In this document: piece after piece, positions 1 through 8,711 of the stretch
Layout of the letters: every line of letters starts with the position of its first letter
Numbering within the stretch: the first letter of the stretch is position 1
Assembly: GCA_020403425.1 (NCBI GenBank)
Contig: JADBXR010000002.1
Location: forward strand, 310,001-374,000
DNA: 64,000 nucleotides
Source of the DNA: Chitinophagaceae bacterium
GTDB taxonomy: Bacteria > Bacteroidota > Bacteroidia > Chitinophagales > Chitinophagaceae
Reading direction: 5' to 3'
Made by a program: the position numbers and the translations under genes
The notes under the pieces: generated by a model
Database searches by the model: none
The model's input: only the letters and a program-made list of their open reading frames with translations
What the model was told of the DNA's origin: nothing

Positions 1-295
1 CCGTCACATCATGGCCCATCTTTTCTTTCAGAAAGGCTGAGCCTTCTTCCCGTCTTCTTTTCCAGATATCCGACACACCCACAATATCAAAATTCATCTC
101 CTTGTAAAACTTCATGAATGGAGGGATATGCGAACTGCGATGACGATCCGAGAAGCCTACCACTCCTACCCTTACGCGGTCATTGGCACCTATGATGCGT
201 GCATAACTCTTCGCGCTAAAACCGGTTGTAGCGATATAGGTCCCTGCCGCAGCTTTGGCGGTCTGCTTAATGAAATCCCTGCGTGAGTTCGACAT
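1..295 (-). CDS. Gfo/Idh/MocA-family oxidoreductase, N-terminus only (cut by window edge)
   Basis: The first 98 codons of a gene that continues leftwards out of the window. It starts at the ATG whose complement ends at 295. The N-terminus has a twin-arginine signal (SRRDFIKQTAKAAAG), so export by the Tat route is expected. It is followed by an NAD(P)-binding beta strand and turn (RVRVGVVGFSDRH) typical of the Gfo/Idh/MocA fold, which in this phylum acts on sugars and sugar acids in the periplasm. It is the last of three same-strand genes (after uxaC and the SDR) and lies 24 bp beyond the uxaC stop, so co-transcription is likely. Substrate unknown. Confidence 0.85.
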   Translation of the reverse strand, partial: MSNSRRDFIKQTAKAAAGTYIATTGFSAKSYARIIGANDRVRVGVVGFSDRHRSSHIPPFMKFYKEMNFDIVGVSDIWKRRREEGSAFLKEKMGHDVT

Positions 296-318
296 GAGTA
301 TATGATTTGATTGTGTAT

Positions 319-1722
319 TTACAGATTAAAATATTCTTTCGCATTATAATAGGAGATGTTCCTGACAATACCACCGATCCAGGCTTCATCGTTGGGCAAT
401 ATGCCCTTCTCCATCTCATCCCCTAATAAATTACAGAGGATCCTCCGGAAATATTCATGCCGGGGAAAGGAAAGAAAACTACGGCTGTCTGTGATCATGC
501 CGATAAAAGTACTGATCAACCCCATATTTGATAGGGCGTTAAGCTGTTTCTCCATCCCATCTTTCTGATCCAGGAACCACCAGCCCGATCCGAACTGCAT
601 CTTTCCTTTTATGCTACCATCATTGAAATTACCCAGCATAGTGGCAAAAACCTCATTATCGGAGGGGTTGATATTATAGATCACGGTCCTGGCCAGTTGG
701 TCCGCCTGGTCCAGTCGATCAAAAAAGCGCGACATCTGTAACGCCTGCGGGAAATCGCCTATCGAATCAAACCCGCTATCCGCTCCCAGCAACCTGTTCA
801 GCCGGGTATTGTTGTTGCGTATCGGTCCCAAATGAAATTGCTGCACCCAGTTTTTGGCGTGGTACATCTTACAGAGCTGCAGCAGTACATATCCCATGAA
901 TGCATCAGGATCTGAATAGGCCCCTTGCCTGTTCTGCAGGAGCTGTGAGAACTCTGACTCCAGCTGGCTGGAAAAATGAAAAGATGCCGGCATCTGTACC
1001 AGTCCATGATCCGAGACCCTGCACCCGTTATTGTGAAAAAAGTCTACCCGGTTCTGTAATGCCTCCAGCAGGGAATGAATATCCGTAACCCTGATCGCGC
1101 TCGCCTTCTCAAGCAGTTCTAGATTCTCAATGAATGACTGGGTATTTCCAATCATCAGCAACCGATCAGGCCGGAAAGAAGGAGCTATCCTGATCGGAAA
1201 ATTACCGGCCGCCAATGACTGGTGGTGTTCCAGTGTGTCCCAGGGTTCATCTGTAGTGCCCACATATTCAACTTTGAAAGAAGACAGGATGCCCTGTGTG
1301 GTCAGTGCTGGTTGTTTCAACAGTTCGTTACAAGTACCGTATACTGATGCTGCTGAAGCAGCATTCAGGTATTCTGTGATCCCGAACACATTCTTCAGTT
1401 CCATATGTGTCCAGTGAAACAAGGGGTTCCTGATGGTCTGCGGCACCACGCCTGCCCATGCGTGGAATTTTTCCTCATCACTGGCATCGCCGGTGATCAG
1501 CCGCTCGGGAACTCCCAAAGAACGTTGTGCCCGCCATTTATAATGATCTCCACGTAACCAGATATCCGTAAGATTGGCAAACTGCCTGTTGGTAGCGATA
1601 TCGGCCGGGGATAAATGACAATGATAATCTATGATAGGAAGATCCTTTACATGATCATGATATAACCGTCTGGCAGTTTTTCCCTGTAATAAAAAATCAT
1701 CTGTTAAGAAATATTCACTCAT
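319..1722 (-). CDS. uxaC: Uronate isomerase (glucuronate/galacturonate isomerase)
   Basis: 467 residues, the usual length for UxaC. The family converts D-glucuronate to D-fructuronate and D-galacturonate to D-tagaturonate in the cytoplasm, the first step of hexuronate breakdown. The amidohydrolase-like metal motif is visible as DYHCHL at residues 32-37, and the family's conserved stretches around GDHYKWRA and the C-terminal half are present. The ATG at 1722 lies 36 bp beyond the stop of the SDR-type mannonate oxidoreductase, so the two probably share a transcript and act consecutively (uronate to fructuronate to mannonate). Mannonate dehydratase (uxuA) and KDG kinase are not in the window. 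Confidence 0.95.
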   Translation of the reverse strand: MSEYFLTDDFLLQGKTARRLYHDHVKDLPIIDYHCHLSPADIATNRQFANLTDIWLRGDHYKWRAQRSLGVPERLITGDASDEEKFHAWAGVVPQTIRNPLFHWTHMELKNVFGITEYLNAASAASVYGTCNELLKQPALTTQGILSSFKVEYVGTTDEPWDTLEHHQSLAAGNFPIRIAPSFRPDRLLMIGNTQSFIENLELLEKASAIRVTDIHSLLEALQNRVDFFHNNGCRVSDHGLVQMPASFHFSSQLESEFSQLLQNRQGAYSDPDAFMGYVLLQLCKMYHAKNWVQQFHLGPIRNNNTRLNRLLGADSGFDSIGDFPQALQMSRFFDRLDQADQLARTVIYNINPSDNEVFATMLGNFNDGSIKGKMQFGSGWWFLDQKDGMEKQLNALSNMGLISTFIGMITDSRSFLSFPRHEYFRRILCNLLGDEMEKGILPNDEAWIGGIVRNISYYNAKEYFNL

Positions 1723-1758
1723 GTTGTTACTGTTAGTGGGATAGATATAGCAAACAGC

Positions 1759-2580
1759 TTATACGCCGCTGAATACGGTGAATCCGCCGTCAACACCCAG
1801 TTGCATACCGGTCACAAAACGGGAGGCATCGCTGAGTAGGTATATCAAAGCGCCTACAAGTTCCTCTGGCTTCCCAAATCTTTTAAAGGGTGTGTTCTTT
1901 ACCACCAGGTTACCACGGTCCGTGTAACTTCCATCGGGGTTGGTAAGCAGGGTCCTGTTCTGTTCCGTAAGGAAAAAGCCGGGCATGATCGCATTCATCC
2001 GGATCTTGTCGCCAAAACGGTTGGCCATTTCTACGGCGAACCATTGGGTATAACAATCCACTGCAGCTTTCCCCATGCTGTAACCCAGCACTTTGGTCAC
2101 TACCTGTTTTGAACTGACCGATGAAATATTCACGATACTGCCTCCCCCTTTTTTAGCCATAACGGCCCCGAATACCTGCGTAGGAATGACCGTACCCCAC
2201 ACATTCAGCACCATGGCTTTTTTCATCCCCTCAATATTCAACGAAAAGATATCTTCATCATTCTGCAATACACCTTCAGGCATATTACCTCCCGCACCGT
2301 TCACCAATCCATCGATCCGTCCATATTTCCCCACGATCAGGTCCCTTGCATTCTGCATTGCCACCTCATCCAATACATCTGCCACCACTGGCATGGCATC
2401 ACCACCACCTGCAATGATCTCATCGGCCCTCTGTTCAGCCACTTCGCTGTTCCGACCCAGTATGATCGGGATTCCCCCAGCCGCAGCGATCCCCTTAACA
2501 AACGCGCCGCCCAGAATTCCGGTACCGCCTGTTACAACTATCACCTTCCCTTTCAGCGAAAACAAATCTTTCGACTCCAT
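1759..2580 (-). CDS. SDR-family D-mannonate oxidoreductase (fructuronate reductase)
   Basis: 273-residue classical short-chain dehydrogenase. The cofactor motif TGGTGILGG sits at residues 17-25, NGAGG near 94-98, and catalytic Y167/K171 occur in YSMGK. Sequence and length resemble the SDR enzymes that replace the larger UxuB and reduce D-fructuronate to D-mannonate with NAD(P)H. Its position directly ahead of uxaC supports that role; other hexulose or hexuronate reductases of the same family remain possible. A 259-bp gap separates it from the next gene upstream, and this gap contains an operator-like ACGAAAACGAT, suggesting its own promoter. Confidence 0.85.
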   Translation of the reverse strand: MESKDLFSLKGKVIVVTGGTGILGGAFVKGIAAAGGIPIILGRNSEVAEQRADEIIAGGGDAMPVVADVLDEVAMQNARDLIVGKYGRIDGLVNGAGGNMPEGVLQNDEDIFSLNIEGMKKAMVLNVWGTVIPTQVFGAVMAKKGGGSIVNISSVSSKQVVTKVLGYSMGKAAVDCYTQWFAVEMANRFGDKIRMNAIMPGFFLTEQNRTLLTNPDGSYTDRGNLVVKNTPFKRFGKPEELVGALIYLLSDASRFVTGMQLGVDGGFTVFSGV

Positions 2581-2650
2581 ATCTCCTTGATTTATACAAT
2601 GAATATGATTCTTTTTTCAGGCTATCCCTTATTGCTCTGCCTTTATATTT

Positions 2651-2661
2651 ACGAAAACGAT
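2651..2661. promoter_or_regulatory. Candidate LacI-family operator half-site upstream of the SDR/uxaC pair
   Basis: ACGAAAACGAT lies about 70 bp upstream of the SDR start codon. It matches the left half and centre of the palindromes at 4313-4344 and 4694-4709 (ACGAAAA..TTTTCGT), but the right half is degenerate. The link to the LacI gene at 4777 is inferred from sequence similarity and proximity only. Confidence 0.35.
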
Positions 2662-2839
2662 GTAGCCTGTGATATGGCTTCCCGTTCTACACTCTCATTC
2701 GATGATGTCCCGATGGTCATCCATCCCATTTTCCTGCCTGATACGTAACGGATACTATGTTTCCATCCCAATCTGAAACCCTTTCCACGATGCTATCACC
2801 ACACATCGTCACCCTTTGCATCGTTGAGTCATCACCGGC

Positions 2840-4189
2840 TCATTTTTTTGAAGCCAGTTTCTGTGCCTGCGTAGTGGTATAATATTTAGCCAGCATATTG
2901 GGCACTTCCCATGCCGGCATATTGCGTTTGTAAAGGTATTCCAGGTATTTCTCCGTTACGCGGGCAAAATGGGCCTCATGACCTTCTTTTAAAGCATCCG
3001 GGATCATCACCTCCCAACCTTTGTCATTTTTCTTAAGCGATACCCCTTTATACTGCTGCGCGATCTTGTTCACCACATCTGCAGCCTGCTTTTCATAAGC
3101 TGCCGAGTTTTGCAATGGCTCTATATAAAGTGTGGGTTTGAATTGTTGCTCTGCTCCCTGCCTGATGACGAGATTGGCCTTTGTACCCCTCATGATAGAA
3201 TAATGCGTATCCCCCGTTCCTTCCGGCGCTTTGTAGTTCCAGATCACAGATACTTTTGCGTGAACGCCTTTCAGGGTATAATTGATCTCACCGTTGCACA
3301 GCACCTGGATATCATTTTTACTATCGGCATACTTATTCAAATAATCCGGCACATCCTTGAGTTTGGTCAGCTCTGTGAACTGGTCCTTACTGATCCTGGT
3401 GGCCCAGCTTCTGGCCGTGTTCACTTTTACATCTTTGGCGTAATCCAGCACCTGTTCAGGAAAACATTCCCACTGAACAAGGTCTACGAGGTGTGTGGTC
3501 ACATCTACGATACCCTCTCCTTCCTGCTCCACATCCAGGAACCAGGCCGGCCGGGTCAGTACCGATCCGGATACGTATTTGTAAAAATGGTGAACGCTTT
3601 CTTTGGTAACTGCAGGTTCGGCAGCTGTTCCTTTCTGTAATACGCCGAACAAGGCAGGCTCTCTGGAGAATGCTTTCTGCAGTATGGTAGTGATCTCGTA
3701 ACGTTCCGTCATGATATCATATAGGAGCAGGTCCTTCTTTTTGGCCACTGAAAAAGCCTGTTTCAACTGGTCAAACCCCTTTTCATTGATCACCATCGGC
3801 TTATCGGAGAACACATTGAATCCGGCCTGAACTGATTTAAGGATATAATCTGTCTTCAGCTTGTTGTTTCCTGCCAGCACCACCACATTCCCTTTTTTTT
3901 CTTCAAGCATCCGATCCAGGTAATCATCCCCTTCATATATCTTCTCTACCCAGTTGGTAGGTGTCGTCGTACTGTTGTTATACCCTTTGATCTTATCCAG
4001 ATGCAATTGCAGGTCAAGCCCTTTCCTGGCATATACGTGTACGATAGGATCCACCTGCGGATACATTGACTTCTGAACCAATGCGGCGTGAAAGTGTCCG
4101 GGGTCGAGGGTGATCAGTTTTACATTCTTTTGAGAGAAGGCACCGTGTGCAAGCAGCGTGCCGGATAATAGCAGAAAAAAATTACGCAT
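2840..4189 (-). CDS. Secreted Gfo/Idh/MocA-like oxidoreductase with Bacteroidota-type C-terminal domain
   Basis: 449 residues when started at the ATG ending at 4189; a TTG 33 bp upstream also keeps the frame open but would bury the signal peptide (MRNFFLLLSGTLLAHGAFSQ, residues 1-20). The protein has a Rossmann-like N-terminal half in which DKP (129-131) replaces the EKP common in the family. It continues into the long C-terminal region seen in putative oxidoreductases of this phylum. A periplasmic sugar or sugar-acid oxidoreductase is inferred; substrate unknown. A 32-bp perfect inverted repeat 124 bp upstream (4313-4344) is a likely operator for the divergent LacI regulator. No terminator was found in the 259-bp gap to the SDR gene. 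Confidence 0.8.
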   Translation of the reverse strand: MRNFFLLLSGTLLAHGAFSQKNVKLITLDPGHFHAALVQKSMYPQVDPIVHVYARKGLDLQLHLDKIKGYNNSTTTPTNWVEKIYEGDDYLDRMLEEKKGNVVVLAGNNKLKTDYILKSVQAGFNVFSDKPMVINEKGFDQLKQAFSVAKKKDLLLYDIMTERYEITTILQKAFSREPALFGVLQKGTAAEPAVTKESVHHFYKYVSGSVLTRPAWFLDVEQEGEGIVDVTTHLVDLVQWECFPEQVLDYAKDVKVNTARSWATRISKDQFTELTKLKDVPDYLNKYADSKNDIQVLCNGEINYTLKGVHAKVSVIWNYKAPEGTGDTHYSIMRGTKANLVIRQGAEQQFKPTLYIEPLQNSAAYEKQAADVVNKIAQQYKGVSLKKNDKGWEVMIPDALKEGHEAHFARVTEKYLEYLYKRNMPAWEVPNMLAKYYTTTQAQKLASKK

Positions 4190-4312
4190 CCTGTGGTTTT
4201 TATAAAAGTATACCCGTAACAAATCAATAGAAAGGGTATCACGCTATCGGTGTTAACAACACCCTTCTATTTATTCAAAATAAATTTACTGCTAACTAAG
4301 AGGGCGCTATCC

Positions 4313-4344
4313 CTATTTCTACGAAAAGGTTTTCGTAGAAATAG
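4313..4344. promoter_or_regulatory. Perfect 15-bp inverted repeat, probable LacI-family operator
   Basis: Left arm CTATTTCTACGAAAA (4313-4327), spacer GG, right arm TTTTCGTAGAAATAG (4330-4344), every position paired. The inner ACGAAAA..TTTTCGT recurs near the LacI gene. Placed 124 bp upstream of the leftward oxidoreductase start, it fits an operator for the regulator encoded at 4777. The absence of a T tract and the distance from any gene end argue against a terminator. Confidence 0.65.
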
Positions 4345-4691
4345 TCGCGTGGGGCACTTGTGCATCTTTGACATATCGGAACCAATCCATTCACACCAGC
4401 ATTACTGCAATACCCGGAAACAGCATCGCTCATTCATATGCATGGATGTCTGCTCATCTTTACCTGAATCCTGTCCTATAAAAGAATACCTAGGGTATCC
4501 GAACCCCTGCAGATACCTATAATGACAGGCATTACAGCATCCTACTATCAATCAAAGAACATACAAGAGCAGGATACCTCACCCGAAAACACAGATACCG
4601 GCAAGGTAATGAACCTCAGGAAAGGATCTGGCGACAACCTGTTTGACAAACGGGTGATTTTAGTAAAATCTTACGCAAATACTGTCCATTC

Positions 4692-4721
4692 TTACGAAAA
4701 CGTTTTCTGATGTTTTCGTAA
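4692..4721. promoter_or_regulatory. Composite inverted repeat upstream of LacI gene, probable autoregulatory operator
   Basis: Two nested symmetries are visible: a perfect 12-bp palindrome GAAAACGTTTTC (4696-4707), and a 10-bp inverted repeat TTACGAAAAC (4692-4701) / GTTTTCGTAA (4712-4721). The first 16 bases from 4694 match the ideal ACGAAAA-CG-TTTTCGT at 14 positions. LacI-family operators commonly have a central CG. The site ends 55 bp before the LacI start, as expected for autoregulation. Confidence 0.6.
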
Positions 4722-4776
4722 AATCCGTATTTTAGGGTTCGTATTTGCTGCAATACACCCAACCATCTAACGCCAT

Positions 4777-5787
4777 ATGAGTAGCATTAACCTAAAACGG
4801 CTTTCCGAAGAACTGGGGTTATCTATCTCCTCAGTATCGAAAGCATTGCGCGATAGTTACGAGATCAGTGCGGAGACAAAGAAACGCGTAATGGAAATGG
4901 CTGAAAAACTGAACTACCAGCCCAATCCTTTTGCCAGCAGCCTACGCAGAAAAAAGAGCCTTACCGTTGCCGTAGTGATTCCTGAGATCGCCAATAACTA
5001 TTTTGCACTCGCCATCAACGGCATACAGACCGTTGCGCAGCAGAAAGGATACCACGTGCTTACCTACCTGACGCACGAAAATGCCAAAGACCAGGAGTCG
5101 ACCATCAGACACCTGCAGGGTGGCCGTGTGGACGGCGTACTTATCTCACTATGCAGCGATACTTCCACAGGCAACCAGCTCACTGAATTACAGAATGCCG
5201 GGTTTCCCGTAGTATTCTTTGATCGCGTTCCGGATGCACCGGGTTGCCCTACCGTAACTACAGATGATTTTGATGGCGGCTTCAAAGCCACCGAACAGCT
5301 CATCAAATCGGGTTGTAAAAAGATCGCTTACCTAAGAGTAAGCGGCTATCTGTCCACCACAGTGAACCGGATGAATGGATACCTGGCAGCTTTGCAGAAA
5401 TATGGTATTCCACACGACACCAAAATGATCGTTGAATGCAGCAATGATGATGATTCGAATCAGGAACTGATCAAAAAAGTACTGAAGATGCGTGGCAGAC
5501 CGGATGGAATCCTTTCTTCAGTAGAAAAACTGGCCATTTCTACCTATTATGCCTGTACCGAGATCAACCTGAAGATCCCGAAAGATCTGAAAGTGATCAG
5601 CTTTTCCTGCCTGCGTACCGCTTCTCTGCTATCCCCTTCCTTATCCACCATCACCCCTCCCGCATTCGAGATAGGCAAAGAAGCCGCTTCCTTGTTATTC
5701 CGGATGATCGAGAAAAAAGTATACGGTAACCGGATTGATAAGATCGTACTCAATAGCAGCCTGATACAGAGGAACAGCTCTCGATGA
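4777..5787 (+). CDS. LacI-family transcriptional regulator
   Basis: 336 residues, the standard family length. An N-terminal LacI helix-turn-helix (residues 2-50, with the SISSVSKALRDSYEIS recognition and hinge region) is followed by a periplasmic-binding-protein-like effector domain (about 63-330). It is divergent from the oxidoreductase at 2840 and convergent with the GH30 gene, whose stop codon is only 1 bp away. ACGAAAA-type palindromes lie upstream of it and of the divergent gene. The effector is unknown; uronates or related sugar acids are a reasonable inference from neighbouring uxaC and mannonate oxidoreductase. The ATG at 4777 opens directly into the DNA-binding domain and is the natural start. 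Confidence 0.93.
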   Translation: MSSINLKRLSEELGLSISSVSKALRDSYEISAETKKRVMEMAEKLNYQPNPFASSLRRKKSLTVAVVIPEIANNYFALAINGIQTVAQQKGYHVLTYLTHENAKDQESTIRHLQGGRVDGVLISLCSDTSTGNQLTELQNAGFPVVFFDRVPDAPGCPTVTTDDFDGGFKATEQLIKSGCKKIAYLRVSGYLSTTVNRMNGYLAALQKYGIPHDTKMIVECSNDDDSNQELIKKVLKMRGRPDGILSSVEKLAISTYYACTEINLKIPKDLKVISFSCLRTASLLSPSLSTITPPAFEIGKEAASLLFRMIEKKVYGNRIDKIVLNSSLIQRNSSR

Positions 5788-5788
5788 C

Positions 5789-7204
5789 CTACCAGGTATA
5801 GGTAACGGTCGCCCCTGCCGGTATCACCACATCTGCGAACCGGCCATTACAACGGATCGTGAAATTCCTTGCTGTATCCTGTTTATTCAGTACCACCAGC
5901 ACATATTTTCCTGCGAGGGTCTTAAACGCTACATTGGGCAATCCATCTAGCAGATTTGACGCTATGCGTACAGAACCCGGTCTTGCGAACTTTGCAGCAT
6001 GTGCAATGATATAATAGGCTGGATTTCGTTTCACCCGATCCTGTGCCTGGTCGATCGTAACAGCCCCCAGACAACTGGTACAGCCCCCTCTATCGGTAAA
6101 GGGCCGATAAGCTGTATCTGAAGCCAGGTTCCATTCAAGAACGGTCTTACACCAGTTACGTGTGGCTCCGATCACCAGGTTCTCTACATGCCAGCTGATG
6201 TCGGTCTGGTAATTACCCGGGGCTCCCACCCATTGCTCTGTAAAATACAGGTTCTTATCCGGATGTGCCGCATGTACAGAAGAGATGGCATCTACCGTTC
6301 CGCCATACAGGTGAAAAGCGGAACCATCAATATATTTTCTCGCAGCCGCATCGTTCAGGATAGAGATGGGATAATCTGGTCTGTCGGCATTGTGATCGTA
6401 AATGATGATCTTAGTTTTGACCCCCGCTTTGGCAAAAGCGGGCCCCAGGTGATCCCGCACAAATTCAGCCTGATCGGGTGCCAGCATCTGTAAACTGGGA
6501 TTATTACCCGGATGCAATGGCTCGTTCTGCACCGTTACGGCATCGATACGTATCCCCTGCTGTTTCATCGCTTGTATATATTTGATGAAATACTGCGCAT
6601 AAACAGGGTACCATTCTTTCAGCAGGTTGCCGCCACGGGTGTCTTTGTTGTTCTTCATCCATACTGGCGGTGACCAGGGAGAAGCCATGATACGGATCGA
6701 TGGATTGATCCGCAGGATCTCTTTCAGAACAGGGATCAGGTATTGCTTGTCGTAGCCCAGGTCGAATTTCTTCAATTCCGGATCCGTTTCTCCTGTAGGA
6801 AGGTCATCATAGGAAAAAACTTTTTCATCCAGGTCAGATGCACCCAGGCTGATGCGCAGGTAACTTGTGCCTATGTGTGCCTGGTCGGTGGCGAATAATT
6901 CTTTCAACAATGCCGCACGCGAGGAAGCTTTCATCTTCATCAGGTTCAGGGCACTGCCACCGGTAAGTGAAAAACCAAAACCATCGATGGATTGATACCG
7001 GGTCTTGTCATCGACCAATATCACAGCATTACCGGGATTCGCTTTCCCGGAAAAAGCCGCGACTGAAGATCGTTTTTTGAAAAACACCTGCTGCGAAGGA
7101 TCGGTGACCCAGCTTTCAAGGATATTGTTTTTTGGGGCAGCTAAACCCGTTACCAGCAAGGAAACAGTTACAATGGCTGCCGTCTTTTTTGAGAATACGA
7201 ACAT
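5789..7204 (-). CDS. Glycoside hydrolase family 30 (glucosylceramidase/beta-1,6-glucanase-like)
   Basis: 471 residues from the ATG at 7204 (a TTG 6 bp upstream also fits). An N-terminal hydrophobic signal (about residues 8-24) indicates export. The GH30 (beta/alpha)8 barrel is recognisable from GFGFSLTGGSA, the acid/base glutamate in QNEP (about E228) and the nucleophile in FTEQW (about E323). A C-terminal beta domain follows. Sequence style is closer to the glucosylceramidase/beta-1,6-glucanase subfamilies than to glucuronoxylanases. It starts 29 bp after the stop of the Tat-exported oxidoreductase at 7234, so the pair is probably co-transcribed. No type IX C-terminal sorting domain is evident. 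Confidence 0.9.
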   Translation of the reverse strand: MFVFSKKTAAIVTVSLLVTGLAAPKNNILESWVTDPSQQVFFKKRSSVAAFSGKANPGNAVILVDDKTRYQSIDGFGFSLTGGSALNLMKMKASSRAALLKELFATDQAHIGTSYLRISLGASDLDEKVFSYDDLPTGETDPELKKFDLGYDKQYLIPVLKEILRINPSIRIMASPWSPPVWMKNNKDTRGGNLLKEWYPVYAQYFIKYIQAMKQQGIRIDAVTVQNEPLHPGNNPSLQMLAPDQAEFVRDHLGPAFAKAGVKTKIIIYDHNADRPDYPISILNDAAARKYIDGSAFHLYGGTVDAISSVHAAHPDKNLYFTEQWVGAPGNYQTDISWHVENLVIGATRNWCKTVLEWNLASDTAYRPFTDRGGCTSCLGAVTIDQAQDRVKRNPAYYIIAHAAKFARPGSVRIASNLLDGLPNVAFKTLAGKYVLVVLNKQDTARNFTIRCNGRFADVVIPAGATVTYTW

Positions 7205-7233
7205 GTACAAGATTATTTTTAATAGATCAACGC

Positions 7234-8625
7234 TTACGCTTTAGCAGGTATCACCTTCATAGCAACCGGATCCCAATGAATGGCCGCATTTTTTTCTACA
7301 CTGGTGTTACAGAGTATGGCGGGACCTGCAGCACGTAAACCAAAAGAAGCATCTTCCAGTATCGGTTGGTTGGTACGTATGGCTTCAAAGAAATTGATCA
7401 TGTGATCCAGCCGGCTATCATATCCTTTGGGGGCCTCAAAAATGATCTCATCACCCTGTTTGGCTTTCTTATCCTCTGCACTGTATCTGGCATTGTATTC
7501 CGCAAGCAGGGATTCCTGCATGGCTTTCGGGAAACTCTCCAGCGAATCGTACCCGCCGATACCCGGTGCTACGGGTCTTTTGAAATGTTTGATGCTGATG
7601 CTGTTCCATTTGACCTCTATCACACCTTCGGTACCAATAAAACGGTTACCGGAACCCCCACCTGCCCCATCGGCCAGGTTTACACGGGTGAAGAACTGGA
7701 AGCTGTTATGCTCGGCTGTTTTGGGGTAGCGCATGATACCCGAAACAATATCGTATGCATCTCTGCCATCTTTCCAGTAATTCAAAGCCCCGGCCGCATA
7801 GATGGTATCGGGCCCTTTGGAACCTGTTACGGTATGTAAGGCGGTAAAATTGTGAACGAACAGATCGCCCGCCACTCCTGTGCCATAGGCTTTGTAATTA
7901 CGCCAGTGGAAAAAACGAACGGGATCGAACGGTACTTTCGGTGCATCTCCCAGGAACATATCCCAATCGATGGTTTTCGGACTTGCATCCGATGGAATGG
8001 TGTATTGCCATGCGCCGTTGGCCGAATTCCGGTCCGTATATGCTTCTGCATAGGCCAGATCGCCGATAATACCCTGTTTGTAATATTTGGCCGCCTCGAG
8101 GAAGAGTACGGAACTGGCAGACTGGCTACCAACCTCCAACACTTTACCACTGGCCTTTTGGGCAGCTACCACTGCCAGGCCCTCATCCACATGGTGCACC
8201 ATGGGTTTTTCGCAGTACACATGTTTACCGGCTTTCAGTGCATCAATAGTAATGTGGTCGTGCCAGTGATCGCAGGTGCAGACCAATACGGCATCGATGT
8301 CTTTACGCGAAAGAACCTCTTTATAATTACGTGTAACAAATATATCCTTACCCCATTTTTCACGGGCCCTGTCCAATCGGCCCTGGTAGAGATCACAAAC
8401 TGCCACCAACTCCACACCCGGCACTTTCAGCGCTGTCTCAGTGTCGTAATGCCCGATAATACCAGCACCTATTAAAGCGATGCGCACTTTGTCATTGGCG
8501 CTCACTTTAACGGAAGACAGTAATTGTTGTACTTGGGTTTGATCTGCCAAAGCAGGCAGTCCTGCTAAAAGCAGGGAACTGGAAGTGCCCAGTGTGCGTA
8601 AGAATTTTCTACGGGTAGTTGCCAT
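7234..8625 (-). CDS. Tat-exported Gfo/Idh/MocA-family oxidoreductase
   Basis: 463 residues. A twin-arginine signal (RRKFLRTLG, residues 5-13) precedes an NAD(P)-binding motif GAGIIG (53-58) and the family signature CEKP (138-141), with the conserved C-terminal region after it. Such proteins act as NAD(P)-dependent sugar dehydrogenases or, with tightly bound cofactor, as glycosidase-like redox enzymes; the substrate cannot be read from sequence. It lies immediately upstream of the GH30 gene on the same strand, suggesting joint work on one glycan. The ATG at 8625 places the Tat motif at the expected distance. Confidence 0.92.
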   Translation of the reverse strand: MATTRRKFLRTLGTSSSLLLAGLPALADQTQVQQLLSSVKVSANDKVRIALIGAGIIGHYDTETALKVPGVELVAVCDLYQGRLDRAREKWGKDIFVTRNYKEVLSRKDIDAVLVCTCDHWHDHITIDALKAGKHVYCEKPMVHHVDEGLAVVAAQKASGKVLEVGSQSASSVLFLEAAKYYKQGIIGDLAYAEAYTDRNSANGAWQYTIPSDASPKTIDWDMFLGDAPKVPFDPVRFFHWRNYKAYGTGVAGDLFVHNFTALHTVTGSKGPDTIYAAGALNYWKDGRDAYDIVSGIMRYPKTAEHNSFQFFTRVNLADGAGGGSGNRFIGTEGVIEVKWNSISIKHFKRPVAPGIGGYDSLESFPKAMQESLLAEYNARYSAEDKKAKQGDEIIFEAPKGYDSRLDHMINFFEAIRTNQPILEDASFGLRAAGPAILCNTSVEKNAAIHWDPVAMKVIPAKA

Positions 8626-8711
8626 CGTTACAGGATTTTAATAGTAACAATGTACAACAATTCAAATTAGCAACCGCATCACATTAGCAACAGCTATCAT
8701 GTGAACTGAAT

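Larger units (their letters stand above)
4190..4776. other. Regulatory intergenic region between divergent oxidoreductase and LacI genes
   Basis: About 590 bp with no convincing gene. Short open frames on the plus strand (4250-4522 and 4522-4710) have no start context, no family resemblance and run through the operator palindromes. The region holds two strong inverted repeats (4313-4344 and 4692-4721), listed separately. It also has a small hairpin GGTGTT-AAC-AACACC at 4249-4263 just upstream of the oxidoreductase. The leftward gene and the LacI gene presumably both start transcription here. Confidence 0.6.

Noticed and set aside
4250-4710. Two adjoining plus-strand open frames (90 and 62 residues) in the divergent LacI region.
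   Set aside because: They run through the operator palindromes, have no recognisable family features and no good start context; the region is better explained as regulatory.
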